Shown: one piece after another, positions 44,546-56,500 of the stretch
How the letters are laid out: every line of letters starts with the position of its first letter
Numbering within the stretch: the first letter of the stretch is position 1
Origin: Parapristionchus giblindavisi
Lineage: Eukaryota; Nematoda; Chromadorea; Rhabditida; Diplogasteridae
DNA: 64,000 nt
Assembly: GCA_943737045.1 (NCBI GenBank)
Contig: CALSFV010000236.1
Location: forward strand, 248,001 to 312,000
Direction: 5' to 3'
Program-made: the position numbers and the translations under genes
Notes under the pieces: model-generated
Databases searched by the model: none
What the model saw: only the letters and a program-made list of their open reading frames with translations
Told to the model about the DNA's origin: nothing

Positions 44546-45885
44546 TCAGACGGAGAATGGACCACGGCTGATGGAGATGTCATCTATGCCTGATCGAGGT
44601 CCACGAGAACTGGTCCAGTCGGTTCCGACAGCGTGCTGCACCTGTAAAGACAATTTAGAGATAATTTGCTATAGTATTGCTTATAAATTAGTGTGGAGGT
44701 TTGGATTCTTGAGCAGGATTCTCACAAGTTTCATTTTTTCGTTTCGTTTCATTTTCAAAGTTTTATCTGATCTGATAGGTTTTGACAATGCAAATACTAT
44801 TTTTGAAACCTTATTGTTCTTATCTAGAATGAGTAGGCTGCTTCCGTCCATGTTTCGATCGATATAGATCTGAATACGGTAGAACTGAGCAGTGATAATC
44901 AGTGAGAAGGTACAGTACCGATTCTCCAGAGAACATCTTGAGGTGCATCACACGGGACTGAAAAGAATTCATTGAATTTAAAAAAATGCTTGGTCCAGCA
45001 GAAAGCCCTGACAAGAAAGATCATAAAAGATGGGACTGATTGTAAATCGTCTAATAAAGGAGCCCCTGGGTTGCGTATATACGATACAATTCAAAGAAAA
45101 AATCTGCTAATCATCAAAGATGAGCCAGCATAATTTTACTTCGGATTGTGCCGTATTTACGCAACCCAAAGGCTCCTTCACTAAATTCTCATCAGTCTCT
45201 CGCTTTTATGATCATTGTCGAAATTCACTATCGATCTAGGAAAAGGTAAAAAGTCAAATATCAAATATCACTATTTTTTCTACCATATCGGGCCTCTTAA
45301 GGATAGTGAGGGTGGATCCATCATTCTGCTTGTATACCTCGACCGAGTCATCCTGAAGGGAATTACGGGAGTTGATGGAATTAACAATGGATTTTATCTT
45401 GTAGAGCAATGAAATTAGTTATTTCCTAAATTGTTTTTTTACTAATTGATTGACCTCATTAGCGTGCATGGAGGGGCAGACTTCTGAGAACTTGCTCATG
45501 CCAACGGACGTCTCCTGGAATCAATAGCGATAATTGACATTTGATCTTTAATCTCTGATCTTTATAGCATGGAATGCATGTCTCTCCATGGCTGGCGCAG
45601 AACAGAGAAATAGCATGTGCAATAGAAATGTTGTGAACAGAAATATGCAGTCCTTCGGCAATCGCTCCCCTCCCAATTAGTTCTTTCTCCCCCCAAACCC
45701 TTCCGTGCAGGGTTATCAAATCGCCCCTCCAACCTCATCGTTAAAGATTCTCGTATTCGTCCCTAAACCCCCATTCTTTAAAAACTGCCACAGAGCCAAA
45801 ACCGAAATCGCCTTATGCGACGGAAATCCATCTATCCCTCTACTGATCCTATACATATCACCTTTTATTATTATTTTTGATGGAA

Positions 45886-45920
<35 letters not shown>

Positions 45921-46848
45921 ATGGACTAACCGAAGCAGATCTTATGGAGTGCATGTCACCCATGGTGCTGGTGGCCACTGTGGACGAAGTTAGACGAGTG
46001 GGAAGATCAGCGATCTGGATTTGCATAAAGTCACACCTCGAGCTAATTCGAAACTCTCGTTTTCTTTGTCAAAGAGAGTATAGCCAATGCGGAGAGTAAA
46101 TTTATCTTGTGGTGTGCATACCGTGGAGGTAACCGTGGATGTAATCAGACAAGTGGGTAGATCAGAGATCTGAATTTGCGTTAAAAGATAACAAAATCTT
46201 GTGAAATACCGCTATATACTCCAGAATTTTTTTGAATTTATAAATTTTTCAACGCTTTTAAATACATATTTTTCTTGATGGCTCCAATAATATTTTGCTA
46301 TTAAAATAATCTATCTATCATGAAAAGGTGATTTGTTAGCTGATATTAAAACATCATTGTGAAATGAAAGGTCCCTTCCATGCAGGAGTACAAATTAAAA
46401 TTAACTCATTTTGAGCGATGTTAGCATTATTATTGTCGCATCTTATGGGCTGGTTGTCTGAGCTACTAACCGAAGAAGACGTTGTGACCGTACCACCCAG
46501 GAAGGTGGAAGTGGTGAGTCGAGTGGGGAGATCATCAGCCTGAATTTGCATAATCTTACATCATATTACAGTAAAATCGTAATAAATTTCATATTTTCTA
46601 TATATAGACACGGCAACGCAAAAGTGTCAACATCTATATCAACAGAAGACGATACAATTGTATCTCCGGATGAGGATGATGAAGTCGATGTAGTCTGAAA
46701 TTAAAGATCAAAGATCAAATGACAACAATCGAAGCTCGAAGATGAAGGACCAAAGATCAGAGATCAAGGATCAGAGATCAAAGATCAAATATGTTACCGT
46801 TGTTGTTTGAGAGCGTCGAGGAGCATGGAGTCGATGACGGGGCAACAT
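44546..46848 (-). CDS. Unknown nine-exon Ser/Thr-rich protein, spacer gene 2
   Basis: Exons: 46848-46798, 46694-46656, 46539-46471, 46169-46122, 46014-45931, 45514-45455, 45352-45284, 44957-44919, 44641-44546; 184 aa, identical in every exon length to spacer gene 1, all introns phase 0. Start MLPRHRLHAPRRSQTTT. Substitutions are mostly conservative, while intron lengths differ (intron 3 lacks the 1.7-kb palindrome). Retention of nine small exons with open frames and donors in two copies argues that this is, or recently was, a real gene. No known domain. Confidence 0.7.
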
Positions 46849-47697
46849 CGTCTGTGGTAAGAGAGCAGATGATCGGAGAGAACCGCTCTGGAGATGGAAA
46901 GATAAGAAAATGAAATGGTTGAGATGAGAAAATAATTTGCACTGCATGCATGAAAATTTTCTTCTTTAATAATTAATTATTCATAATGGGGTGGACAAAA
47001 GTGCAAAAATATATAACACAGTATGTGAAAAGATGGAACATTACTGCTTTTATGTTTGCAACATAGAAAAAGCATGCGAAAGGGCTGGCGTTCAATTGCC
47101 CGATGTGCGATTTTGGCCCAATCAAGTAGCTAGGCCTTCTCATGACCTCCAACCACATCTACCAAAAGACTTTCATCGAAATCGGAGACAAAAAATTTTT
47201 CCTAGTGGCAAAGAGGGCCGAATTTGCTACACTTTTACAGGAGAACCGTGTTATGTTTGCAACTTGGAAAAAGAATGCGAAAGGGCTGGGGTTCAATTGC
47301 CCATGTCTCCAGAACATTTTGCATAACAAAACAATTCAGTTCCGCTCATCTTACTGGCTAGATTTATTTTATTATCTCTTTCTTCTTCCGTTTTTTTCAG
47401 CATTGTAAATTTTCAGATTCATTCACAAGCAAGTTGGGCACTAGGTCGGATGAGAACCGAGAATAATAACCGACTGAATGATAACTATTTGCATATGAGA
47501 GACAAGTGGTAATGAATAGACAAAGTATGTAAATGGTTATCATCCAGTCGGTCATTATTCATCGGTTCTCATCTGTCCTAGTGCCGCAAGTTGTGACAAT
47601 GTTACTGGAAAGATTCTGAAGTTTTAAAGGGCACGCGTACAATTAAAAATTGCTCTTATAATTAAAAAATGCAATCGTTAAAAAAAATATGCCTTTT
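46849..47697. other. Upstream region of spacer gene 2 with hairpin MITE
   Basis: Counterpart of 13658-14300. Holds the hairpin at 47437-47585. A 0.17-kb tandem duplication (about 47050-47310, GAAAGGGCTGGCGTTCAATTG twice) is absent in the other copy. No gene is supported. Confidence 0.5.
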
Positions 47698-49939
47698 AAA
47701 ACGCACTCTCCGTAACAGCGGAGGGGTAGCGACAGGGAGAGGGCACAAAGTTTCAAAATCATCCTAGACCATTCATATTTGGTGGTTAGAGTCCCTAGGG
47801 GTGGGATACACTTCAGCCAAAAAATTGGCTCGAATTATCGATTTTTGATCTACCAAAAGTGAAAAAATCAACTTGATTTTTCCAATCGTGTCATATATCA
47901 TTCGAAAGAGCGTTGAAAGTTATGTAAACATGATAAGTTTCAAAAGATTTCGTTCATTGGTTTTTGAGAAAAATCCGATTTTTCGAAATATAGCCAGATT
48001 CTTTTCCTTTCGTTAAATAGCAGACAACATTCCCATCATTTCTTGTCTCTGGGCAGTTGATATATTATGTAAAAAGAGATGGGCTATCCGAATATCACAA
48101 CTATTTTTACCATCTCCGTTACGGAATATGACATATTGGCAAAAAACCATCCTTTTTTAGCGTTACAATCGTCGACGAGGGTTTGAATCCTGCCACGGGT
48201 GAAAATTTTTGCAAACTTTTTTCAATTACTTTTTTGCTTTTAATCATCTTTTTTTCGATTTTAGGACTGCTTTAAGTGATTTTCAATTGCGATATTACAT
48301 GATTTCAATCCATTTTTTATTTTGCTGGTACGAGAACTTATTTTCTAAAGGAGATCACTTAAATGTTAGTGAAAGTAAGATCATTTCGTAAAAAACGAGA
48401 ATGTGACTAGTACCAAATGCCACGGTTTTGATTTTTTGATTTTTGATTTTTAGTACTTCATAACAAGCCACATAAATGAAAACATCGCTTAGTGTTAGAG
48501 AAGAGATTTTTTTCGTACACTCGAGAAATTAATCACATTGCAAATGTTCCCCTTTTCTTCTTCACTACCGCTTATTTTTTAGTTCTCTTGAAGTATTTCT
48601 TGTTTTATCAGATTAATTATTTATTTATCGTTCTTGTTGCAATTCAGGAAGATGTTCAAGATAATTATCTTCTTTCTGCTACTTCTTTCCGCTCACTGTC
48701 GACCACCTTCCCATGAAGTGTCTTATGAGGCTCAAGCAGGAACCGTAAAGGTAAGTTATGCAGTTAATGCTGATGAGCACTGTTCTTTTTAGTTCTAATA
48801 AATATTATTGAAGCGTCCTGCTGGAAATGGTGCTGAGGATGCCAAGCGCATCAAGCTGGACGAGAAAGATGGCGAACTGAAACTACAGTCGCATTCATGC
48901 TATTTTAGCATTGAAAGGAAGAGCAACCTCGAGAACAAAGAACGGAAACCATTCGCACAAGTCTCACCCGATTGTACTGGAAAACTGGAGCAGTAAGCAA
49001 AAAGATTAATTCTCGACATGTATATAGCTTAATTTTCAGAATAGAGGAATGGAGGAAAAAGAATGGAGAAAAAAATACAGAATGGAGGAAATTGTTGATT
49101 GAATTGGATACGAGCGAAGTTGATGCAATTGATGATGAGGCATTGCTATCTGATGACGAGCTTATAGTCACTTCCATCAGAAACAACATGAATGAAATTT
49201 TCAACATTGAAGAAACGATTGAATTGATGTATGGAGAACTTAACGATGTTAATTCTGTTGTGGAAGATGATTCAAATGACAACGATGTATGTGCTTGATG
49301 TATCCATTGATAAAAAATGTTTAAAATTGGCTACTTCCATTTTCAGAACATTGCATCGATCTCGAAATCACTTAAAGCAGTCCTAAAATCGAAAAAAAGA
49401 TGATTAAAAGCAAAAAAGTAATTGAAAAAAGTTTGCAAAAATTTTCACCCGTGGCAGGATTCGAACCCTCGTCGACGATTGTAACGCTAAAAAAGGATGG
49501 TTTTTTGCCAATATGTCATATTCCGTAACGGAGATGGTAAAAATAGTTGCGATATTCGGATAGCCCATCTCTTTTTACATAATATATCAACTGCCCAGAG
49601 ACAAGAAATGATGGGAATGTTGTCTGCTATTTAACGAAAGGAAAAGAATCTGGCTATATTTCGAAAAATCGGATTTTTCTCAAAAACCAATGAACGAAAT
49701 CTTTTGAAACTTATCATGTTTACATAACTTTCAACGCTCTTTCGAATGATATATGACACGATTGGTAAAAATCAAGTTGATTTTTTCACTTTTGGTAGAT
49801 CAAAAATCGATAATTCGAGCCAATTTTTTGGCTGAAGTGTATCCCACCCCTAGGGACTCTAACCACCAAATATGAATGGTCTAGGATGATTTTGCAACTT
49901 TGTGCCCTCACCCCTCCGCCCTTACAGAGAGCGCGTTTT
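47698..49939. mobile_element. Hairpin TIR element enclosing a host-like gene
   Basis: Absent from the paralogous spacer (empty site at 14290: CCTTTTAGTACAGTG). Inverted ends AAAACGCACTCTCCGTAA and a diverged mirror; arms of about 0.6 kb (47698-48290 and 49365-49939). The exact ends are ambiguous because TTTTA occurs at both. The enclosed 48300-49360 contains a spliced plus-strand gene and no transposase. Confidence 0.82.
48652..49403 (+). CDS. Predicted small secreted protein, carried inside a hairpin element
   Basis: Exons 48652-48750, 48814-48992, 49040-49286, 49347-49403 (stop TGA); 193 aa. The first exon encodes a clear signal peptide: MFKIIIFFLLLLSAHC with a likely cleavage near the Cys/Arg. 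Donors GTAAGT, GTAAGC and GTATGT and two TTTTCAG acceptors are good; the acceptor before exon 2 (TTGAAG) is weak. The mature part is acidic and Lys-rich (IKLDEKDGELKL; IDDEALLSDDELIV) and ends basic (KAVLKSKKR). The ATG follows an AATTCAG acceptor by four bases, again trans-splicing-like. The last exon lies in the right arm of the element, and its mirror is present in the left arm. No family recognised. Confidence 0.65.
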
Positions 49940-50508
49940 AATACAGTGTGACGTTTGCCTTACGTGCCCCGCCGTAACGTCAACATAATCTATGCTGAAT
50001 GCAAAATTAGAACGAAATTTTTTTCATAAATTCAAAATAAATGTAATAAATGTTACCTTATTTTTATATGTTTACAGCTGCTTCAACATTATGTAACGAT
50101 TTGCTTTGTCATTCCACCATAATCGAATATAATTTTTTTACAATAAAATTACACTTTATTCAATCATAGAAGTTATTATTCGGAGAAATAGTAAGCAAAC
50201 CGAAATGTCTAAATCACAAATGGATTCTTAGCCAGAAAGGATGTATTATGATAAGATCATAGAAATTGCATTTAAAATGGAACAGGACTGGAGATTCGAA
50301 AAGAAAATGACAAACTCACATACGAAAGTGAAAAAAACAACGAAATTATTACACATAATAAAAATGAACAGATTTGCACATTGAGTTCAAGATGTCTCAA
50401 TTATGATAATTATTTTCAAAAACCATATTTGAAAGACGAAAAAATAATGGCTAAATGAAAACGATATTAAATGACTTATTCACACTGATGCAGAATAAAC
50501 CGAAACGT
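49940..50508. other. Gene-free stretch downstream of array 3
   Basis: Counterpart of 14300-14860; presumably 3' UTR of array 3. No feature is supported. Confidence 0.5.
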
Positions 50509-53500
50509 TCATAAGTGCGTAAAGTATGGTTCAGGCGACAAATTTGGAGGTAGATAATAAAGAGAATCATGAACAAACGGGACAGGCTGGGGCGGATAGG
50601 ACCATTGTGTCATATCACTACCATAGGTGATACCATATGATGGGCTTATGGAATTTGGAGATGGCAGAGTGGAGTAGGACTCATCGAAAAGAGGAGAAGG
50701 TGTAGATGAATATGATAGATAAGGATCGATATGATGTTGAACATCAACTGGATTGGAGGAAGAGAATGGAGCAGAATCAGAATTAGGTGGATCACAGATT
50801 CTCTGAAAATGGGATTTAATAATGTTGTTTATATAAATCACGACAATAAAAGCAAAGAGAAGAAATCGATCACATTATCATGAACTTTTTTTGTTTCTTT
50901 TCTTTTTCGGATTTTTGAACATCGCGAAAGTGACATGAAGTGTTACAAGTGGAAGAATAAATATGCAATACATGAGGACAAGGCGAAAAAGATTGTGTAA
51001 AATAACAGCAAATTGTTCACCTTCGCGGTTACATTTCCTTCCGAGGTGGAATTCTCGCGCTTTCTAGTAAGCTGAGTCGGTGGCTTCTCCTTTAGTGGTT
51101 GCTCACCCTCGACAATAGCCTGGATACCACATCATGAATTCACCGTATAACATAACATAATCTATTAGGGATCTCATAGTTGCGCTGATCAGACTTTACT
51201 TATTCACCGTATGCACACCAGTATTCAAAATGAAGAAAAGATTGTGGGCACTTCTTTGGTTTCTGGTCACCAATCGAAAAATCGAAATGGGGGACGCCCC
51301 TCTTGAGGGGGTGAAGGGTCCAGATACCGAAGAAATGCCAGACTGTGTATACAAGCTTAAATTTCAAGAACCAAATCCCTGTTTTTGTTATTCACAAAGA
51401 AAGTTGTCGTTTACCAAAATCATTTCCGGGTTAGGCATGGATTCGGATAGATTGTGTCGATGTTTCTCGATTACTTCTCTGATTGACCGAAATATCTGAA
51501 AAGAAAAATCCTTGTTTTTTTCTCAAAAATATTCCAGATTCAATGGTCAAACAGTATTTATCTTGATATAATGTGTTTAAAGTAACAGTGCTTGACAGCC
51601 ACAAATTGTTGTGGTGACGACTTGCATCTTTTCACATAGCAAGAAAACATTAGTTCAAAATGCGAAAGAGATGGGAATAGCGGGTCAGAAGGGATGCGGA
51701 AGGCGACTTTTTCCAAATCTGTGGCGCGCGGCTTGGTGTGTTTTCATAATCTCATTGTTATGAGACTGCAGTTCATTAGTCAGAGCGGCGCACCTCAGAC
51801 AGGTTTGGTAGCGCGGTGGAGAGTGCGACAGAGAGAATCATTGGATCCCATCGCGCACGCACATCCGCTCTAATGCACCCCACCAAAGCAGTCTGGCATC
51901 CGCCGCGCCATCTTTATATTCAATCTTTTTTTTAAAACCTCATCCAGAGGTGGAAAACTCGAATTTATTGTTGTCCTGCTATTACAGAGGCTGAACTAAC
52001 GTGAGAAGTGATTTGCATTCATGACTCATTGTCCTATCTAATATATAACTTCCCAGGTACACTGTCTTTCTTGTAGTAACTTCTCTACATCGAATAACCT
52101 TCTACTGTAAGTATAAATGAGCATATCAATAAACCCTTTGACCCGCACGCCCATTTACGTTTACAAATGTCACATATTTTAGATGTATGGCAGGGAAAAT
52201 AAATATTTAAAAATCTAACCTCTGTCTTATATTCAGCGACAATTCCCCACATGCAAAATTTAATCCTATGAAGACTCTCACATCGCTCCATCTTATAGAA
52301 GGCTGCGTACGTACACAGACAATTTCTTATCGCGTTCCTCCACTTTGATGGAGCTCTGGTGCTAGCGAAGTGGGGCCACTGCGTTCTGCAAATGATAATT
52401 AGAACAAAATACGTGAATAAGGATAGCAGACTCTGATCAAAGGCAAAAGAAAAAGAAAAGGGACGAAATAGTACGTAAAACGGAGAGAGTTTTCTCCGCT
52501 TTTCTTTTCTTTTCGTGGCTTCTGAACGGAGCATTAAAGGTCGAACATACGTTATGAAGTCGTAGATGCCACGGACTTGAAGACGACGATCCGGACTGTT
52601 CTCGAGGGCCAATAGGATCATCATTGCATAGGAAAACGGTGGTGGCTCGAAATTCTTTATCTCACTTTGTAGTTCGATCGTCTTCTGAAAATATTAGTTA
52701 ATAGTGCGACATTCCTACAAGAAAAACGTTGTCACTTACCAAAATCAATTCCGGGTTAGGCATAGATTCGGATAGATTGTGTTGATGTTTCTCCATTACT
52801 TCTCTGATTGAACGAAATAACTGTAGAGAAAAATCCTTTTTTCCCGAATATACGCGAGATTCAATTATCTTATATTTTTTTTATATATCTTATAATGTAT
52901 TTAAAGTAACAGTTATTGTAAGCCACAAATTGATATGGTGACGCATTACATTGTTCCACCTACCAAGAAGTGATTTTCATCAATGGGGGGGGGGGGGGCA
53001 ATTCGACAACGCCCATTTCGGCAACGGATCATAAATCGGTTGGGAGGTGGCCTACGACGACAAAAGTTGTGTCATTGCTACCAGCAGGAGTGTATTGTAT
53101 TGGGCTACCGTAACCATCAGGAATCGCGAAGTGATTTTTTTTTTCATTCGACCCATGATTCTCAACCATGACCCGGGTTGACAACGGCCGAAGTCGAAAA
53201 AGTTACGGTGGTCCGAGACCAAATACTGGTTGCCATTATATCAGCAGTGAGCCAACTTGTATCTTCATGGATACCGTAACCCGAACTACCGTAATCGCAA
53301 CGGGATTTGCGTTAACTTAGCAACAAAATCATAAGGTACGGTAGCTAGATTACGGTAATTCAAGTTATGGTATCCAGAAAGATAAAAGTTGGCTCACTGT
53401 TGAAATAATGACAACTAGTGTTTGATCTGCGTTCATCATGAATTTGTAGACCTCGGCCATTCTCAACCATGAACATGGGACGGATGAAATAATCAGTTCG

Positions 53501-56500
53501 CGATTCCCGATGGTCACTCCTACTGATAACAATTGTAGAACTTTTGTTGTCTTACAAGGGAAGCACCAGTTGCGACGGAAACGATTTTGAAAGTGAACCA
53601 TATGGGTAGTTAGGGTTGGGGGGGGGGGAGGGGACCGACAAATCTGTTTTCAAAAGCTGCACCGCGGACCTACTAATCGATAATTTCGACTATTGATTGT
53701 CCACCACCCTCAAGAAATCACTGCCCCAAGGCCTACATATTCGGAAAAGGCAGCGATTATCCATGTGAATGATGCAAGGAAGAAGGATGCACTCCTTGTC
53801 CCAAGTTTGAGAAGCCGTTCTGCTTATGTTTTTGAAGATCTTGCACCAATACTGATTATTTAGGTGTAGTTCCCCTTGTGTATATCTTCATTCACCGTAT
53901 TCTATTTGAATGATAAAGCTCTGAAATGTTGATAAAACAATGAAATTGAAGTTGAGGAAGTTTGTAAAAATCAGCAAAAGAATAATGACCTGGACGGGAA
54001 TCCAAACAAGGGGTACGGGAGTGCTAGTGTGATGCGTTCCTGGTTGAGCCGCCGAGGCACTTGTGCACTCTACGTTGCATCTCCTTGAGTATTTAAGCGG
54101 CGCGTGTATCGATCGATATTATCGATTAGTAGGCCCGCGGTGCAGCTTTTGAAAACAGTTTTGGCGGTCTCCCCCTCAACTCTAACTACCCATATGGGTC
54201 CCTTTCAGAATCGTTTCCGTCGCAACTGGTGCTTCCCTTGTTAGGCCACCTCCGAACCGATTTATGATCCGTTGCCGAAATGGGCGTTGCCGAATTGTCC
54301 ACCCCCCCCCATTCATGACGCATTGTCTTATCAACTATATAACTTCCCAGGTACTAAATTTCTTCCATTAACTTCTCTACAACAATCCCTGTTTCTCCTG
54401 TACCCATACCTTCTACTGTATGTCAATAAACCCTTTGACAAGCACACTTACTTACTTGTAGTTAACAAATATCACATATTTTATATTTATGATAGGTAAA
54501 ATATATATATTAAAATCAAACCTCGGTCTTACGTTCAGGGACAATTCCCCAAATGAAATATGTATTCCCGTGGAGACTCTCACGTCGCTCCTCTTTGTAG
54601 AAGTATTTGGTCTTAAACAGACAATTACTTATCACGCTCTTCCAATTTGACGGAGCCCTGGTGCTAGCGAAGTGGGGCCACTGCGTTCTGCAAATGATAA
54701 TTAGAAAAAATACGTAAAGAAGGATAAAAGAATCTGATCAAAAGTAAGAGAAAAGTAAAAGGTACAAATTGGGCGTAAAACGGGGAGAGTTTTCTCCGCT
54801 TTTCTTTTCTTTTCGTGTCTTCTGAACGGAGCATTAAAGAAGGTGACCCTTGAGTTGGCATGACTGACTCTCGCCACGATACGCATGTTGGCTATTGTTT
54901 ATATTATATGGTAATTGGCATAAGGGATAATCAGAAAATGAGAGAGTCAAGTATGAAAATCGGATGGGCACTCTCTACATGCCTGCGCATGGTGAGCTTT
55001 AAACATATCGGGAATCAATATCAGATATGTCTTTCGATTCGTGCGATGAATCTCTATCATTCTATCCGAACAGTCGTGTTACGAAAAAACTCGAGGGTCT
55101 CCATCTTTAAAGGCGAACACACGTTATGAAGTCGTAGATACTACGGAGTTGAAGACGACGATCCGGACTGTTCTCTAGGGCCAATGAGATCATCATTGCA
55201 TAGGAAAACGGTGGTTTCTCGTAGTTCTTTATCTCACTTTGTAGTTCGATCGTCTTCTGAAAATATTAGTTAATAGTGTGACATTCCCACAGTTTCTCGT
55301 CACTGAACATTTTGTTTTGAAATTTCTATCACAATTAGTGCACCCTCGCTTGTCTTTCTTTCAGAGAATAATAAAAATGGAAGGAAATAGAAAAGAAAAG
55401 GAAAAAGAAAAGAAAAGAAATAGAAAAGAAAAATAGAAGAAATAGAATTTGAAAAGAGATATTCCGTTTTTACACTGCGTCAATAATTAATCCCCACCCT
55501 GTAATTAACCGTAACGCAAACACATCGGCCTTGTATTAAAACAAAAGATGCAGAACAATTTCGTACTGGTCTGAGAGGCGGAAGGAGTTGTCCCATAGGC
55601 CGATGAGAATCAGAATCTTCCCAAGATCCACTGGGCTCGTCCTGCTCCAAGCACTCCTCCAGTTGGGGAGATGGAGTAGATCGATGAGTTCCAGACTGAA
55701 CATAACATTGATTATTGTGTTAAATGATTACTGCTCTCTGTCTTTCTCTGAATCAGGGATCGCATAGTTGCGCTGATCAGGCTTTAGGTATTCACCGTTT
55801 GCATAGCAGTATTCAAAATGAAGAAAAGATTGTGGGCACTTCTTCGGATACTGGACACCGATCGAAAAGATTGAAATGGGGTTGGGGTGAGGGGTGTGGG
55901 GTGGCCAGAAACCGAAGAAGTGCCAGACTGTGTATACAAGCTTAAATCTCAAGAACCAAATGCATGTTTTTGTTATTCACAAAGAAAGGAGAAAGAAATT
56001 GTCGATTACCAAAATCGATTCCGGGTTAGGCATGGATTCGGATAGATTGTGTCGATGTTCCTCGATTACTTCTCTGATTGACCGAAATATCTGTAAAGAA
56101 AATCCTTTGTTCCTCAAATATATGCCAGATTCAATGGTCACAAAGTTTTTATCTTGATATAATGTGATTAACAGTAACTGGAATTGAAAGCCACAAATTG
56201 TTATGGTGAGGCCTTGCATCTTTTCACCTAGCAAGAAGTGATTTGCAGTCATGACGCATTGTCTTATCAAATATATAACTTCCGAGGTATACAGGGTGGG
56301 GATTAATTATTGTAACACCGTAAAAACGGAATTTTTTTTTCCAAAAAAAATTTTGCTCCGCTCAAATATTTACCAGATAATCCTCAATCATCTAGGAATA
56401 CAATAAAACAATCATTGCTCGATTCTTCCTCCATTGGTCTTGATGACGTCCTTGAGACGGGAGGGGTACGACTCTCTCACTGTACGCAGGTAGGTGGTGT

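Noticed and set aside
48252..48290. Separate gene in the left arm matching the cargo gene's last exon
   Set aside because: It is simply the mirror image of the right arm and lacks the other exons.
51645..52004. Possible small RNA gene because of GC-rich blocks in AT-rich surroundings
   Set aside because: Flanked by a 4-bp duplication and short inverted ends and absent from the paralogous module; no recognisable RNA motif.
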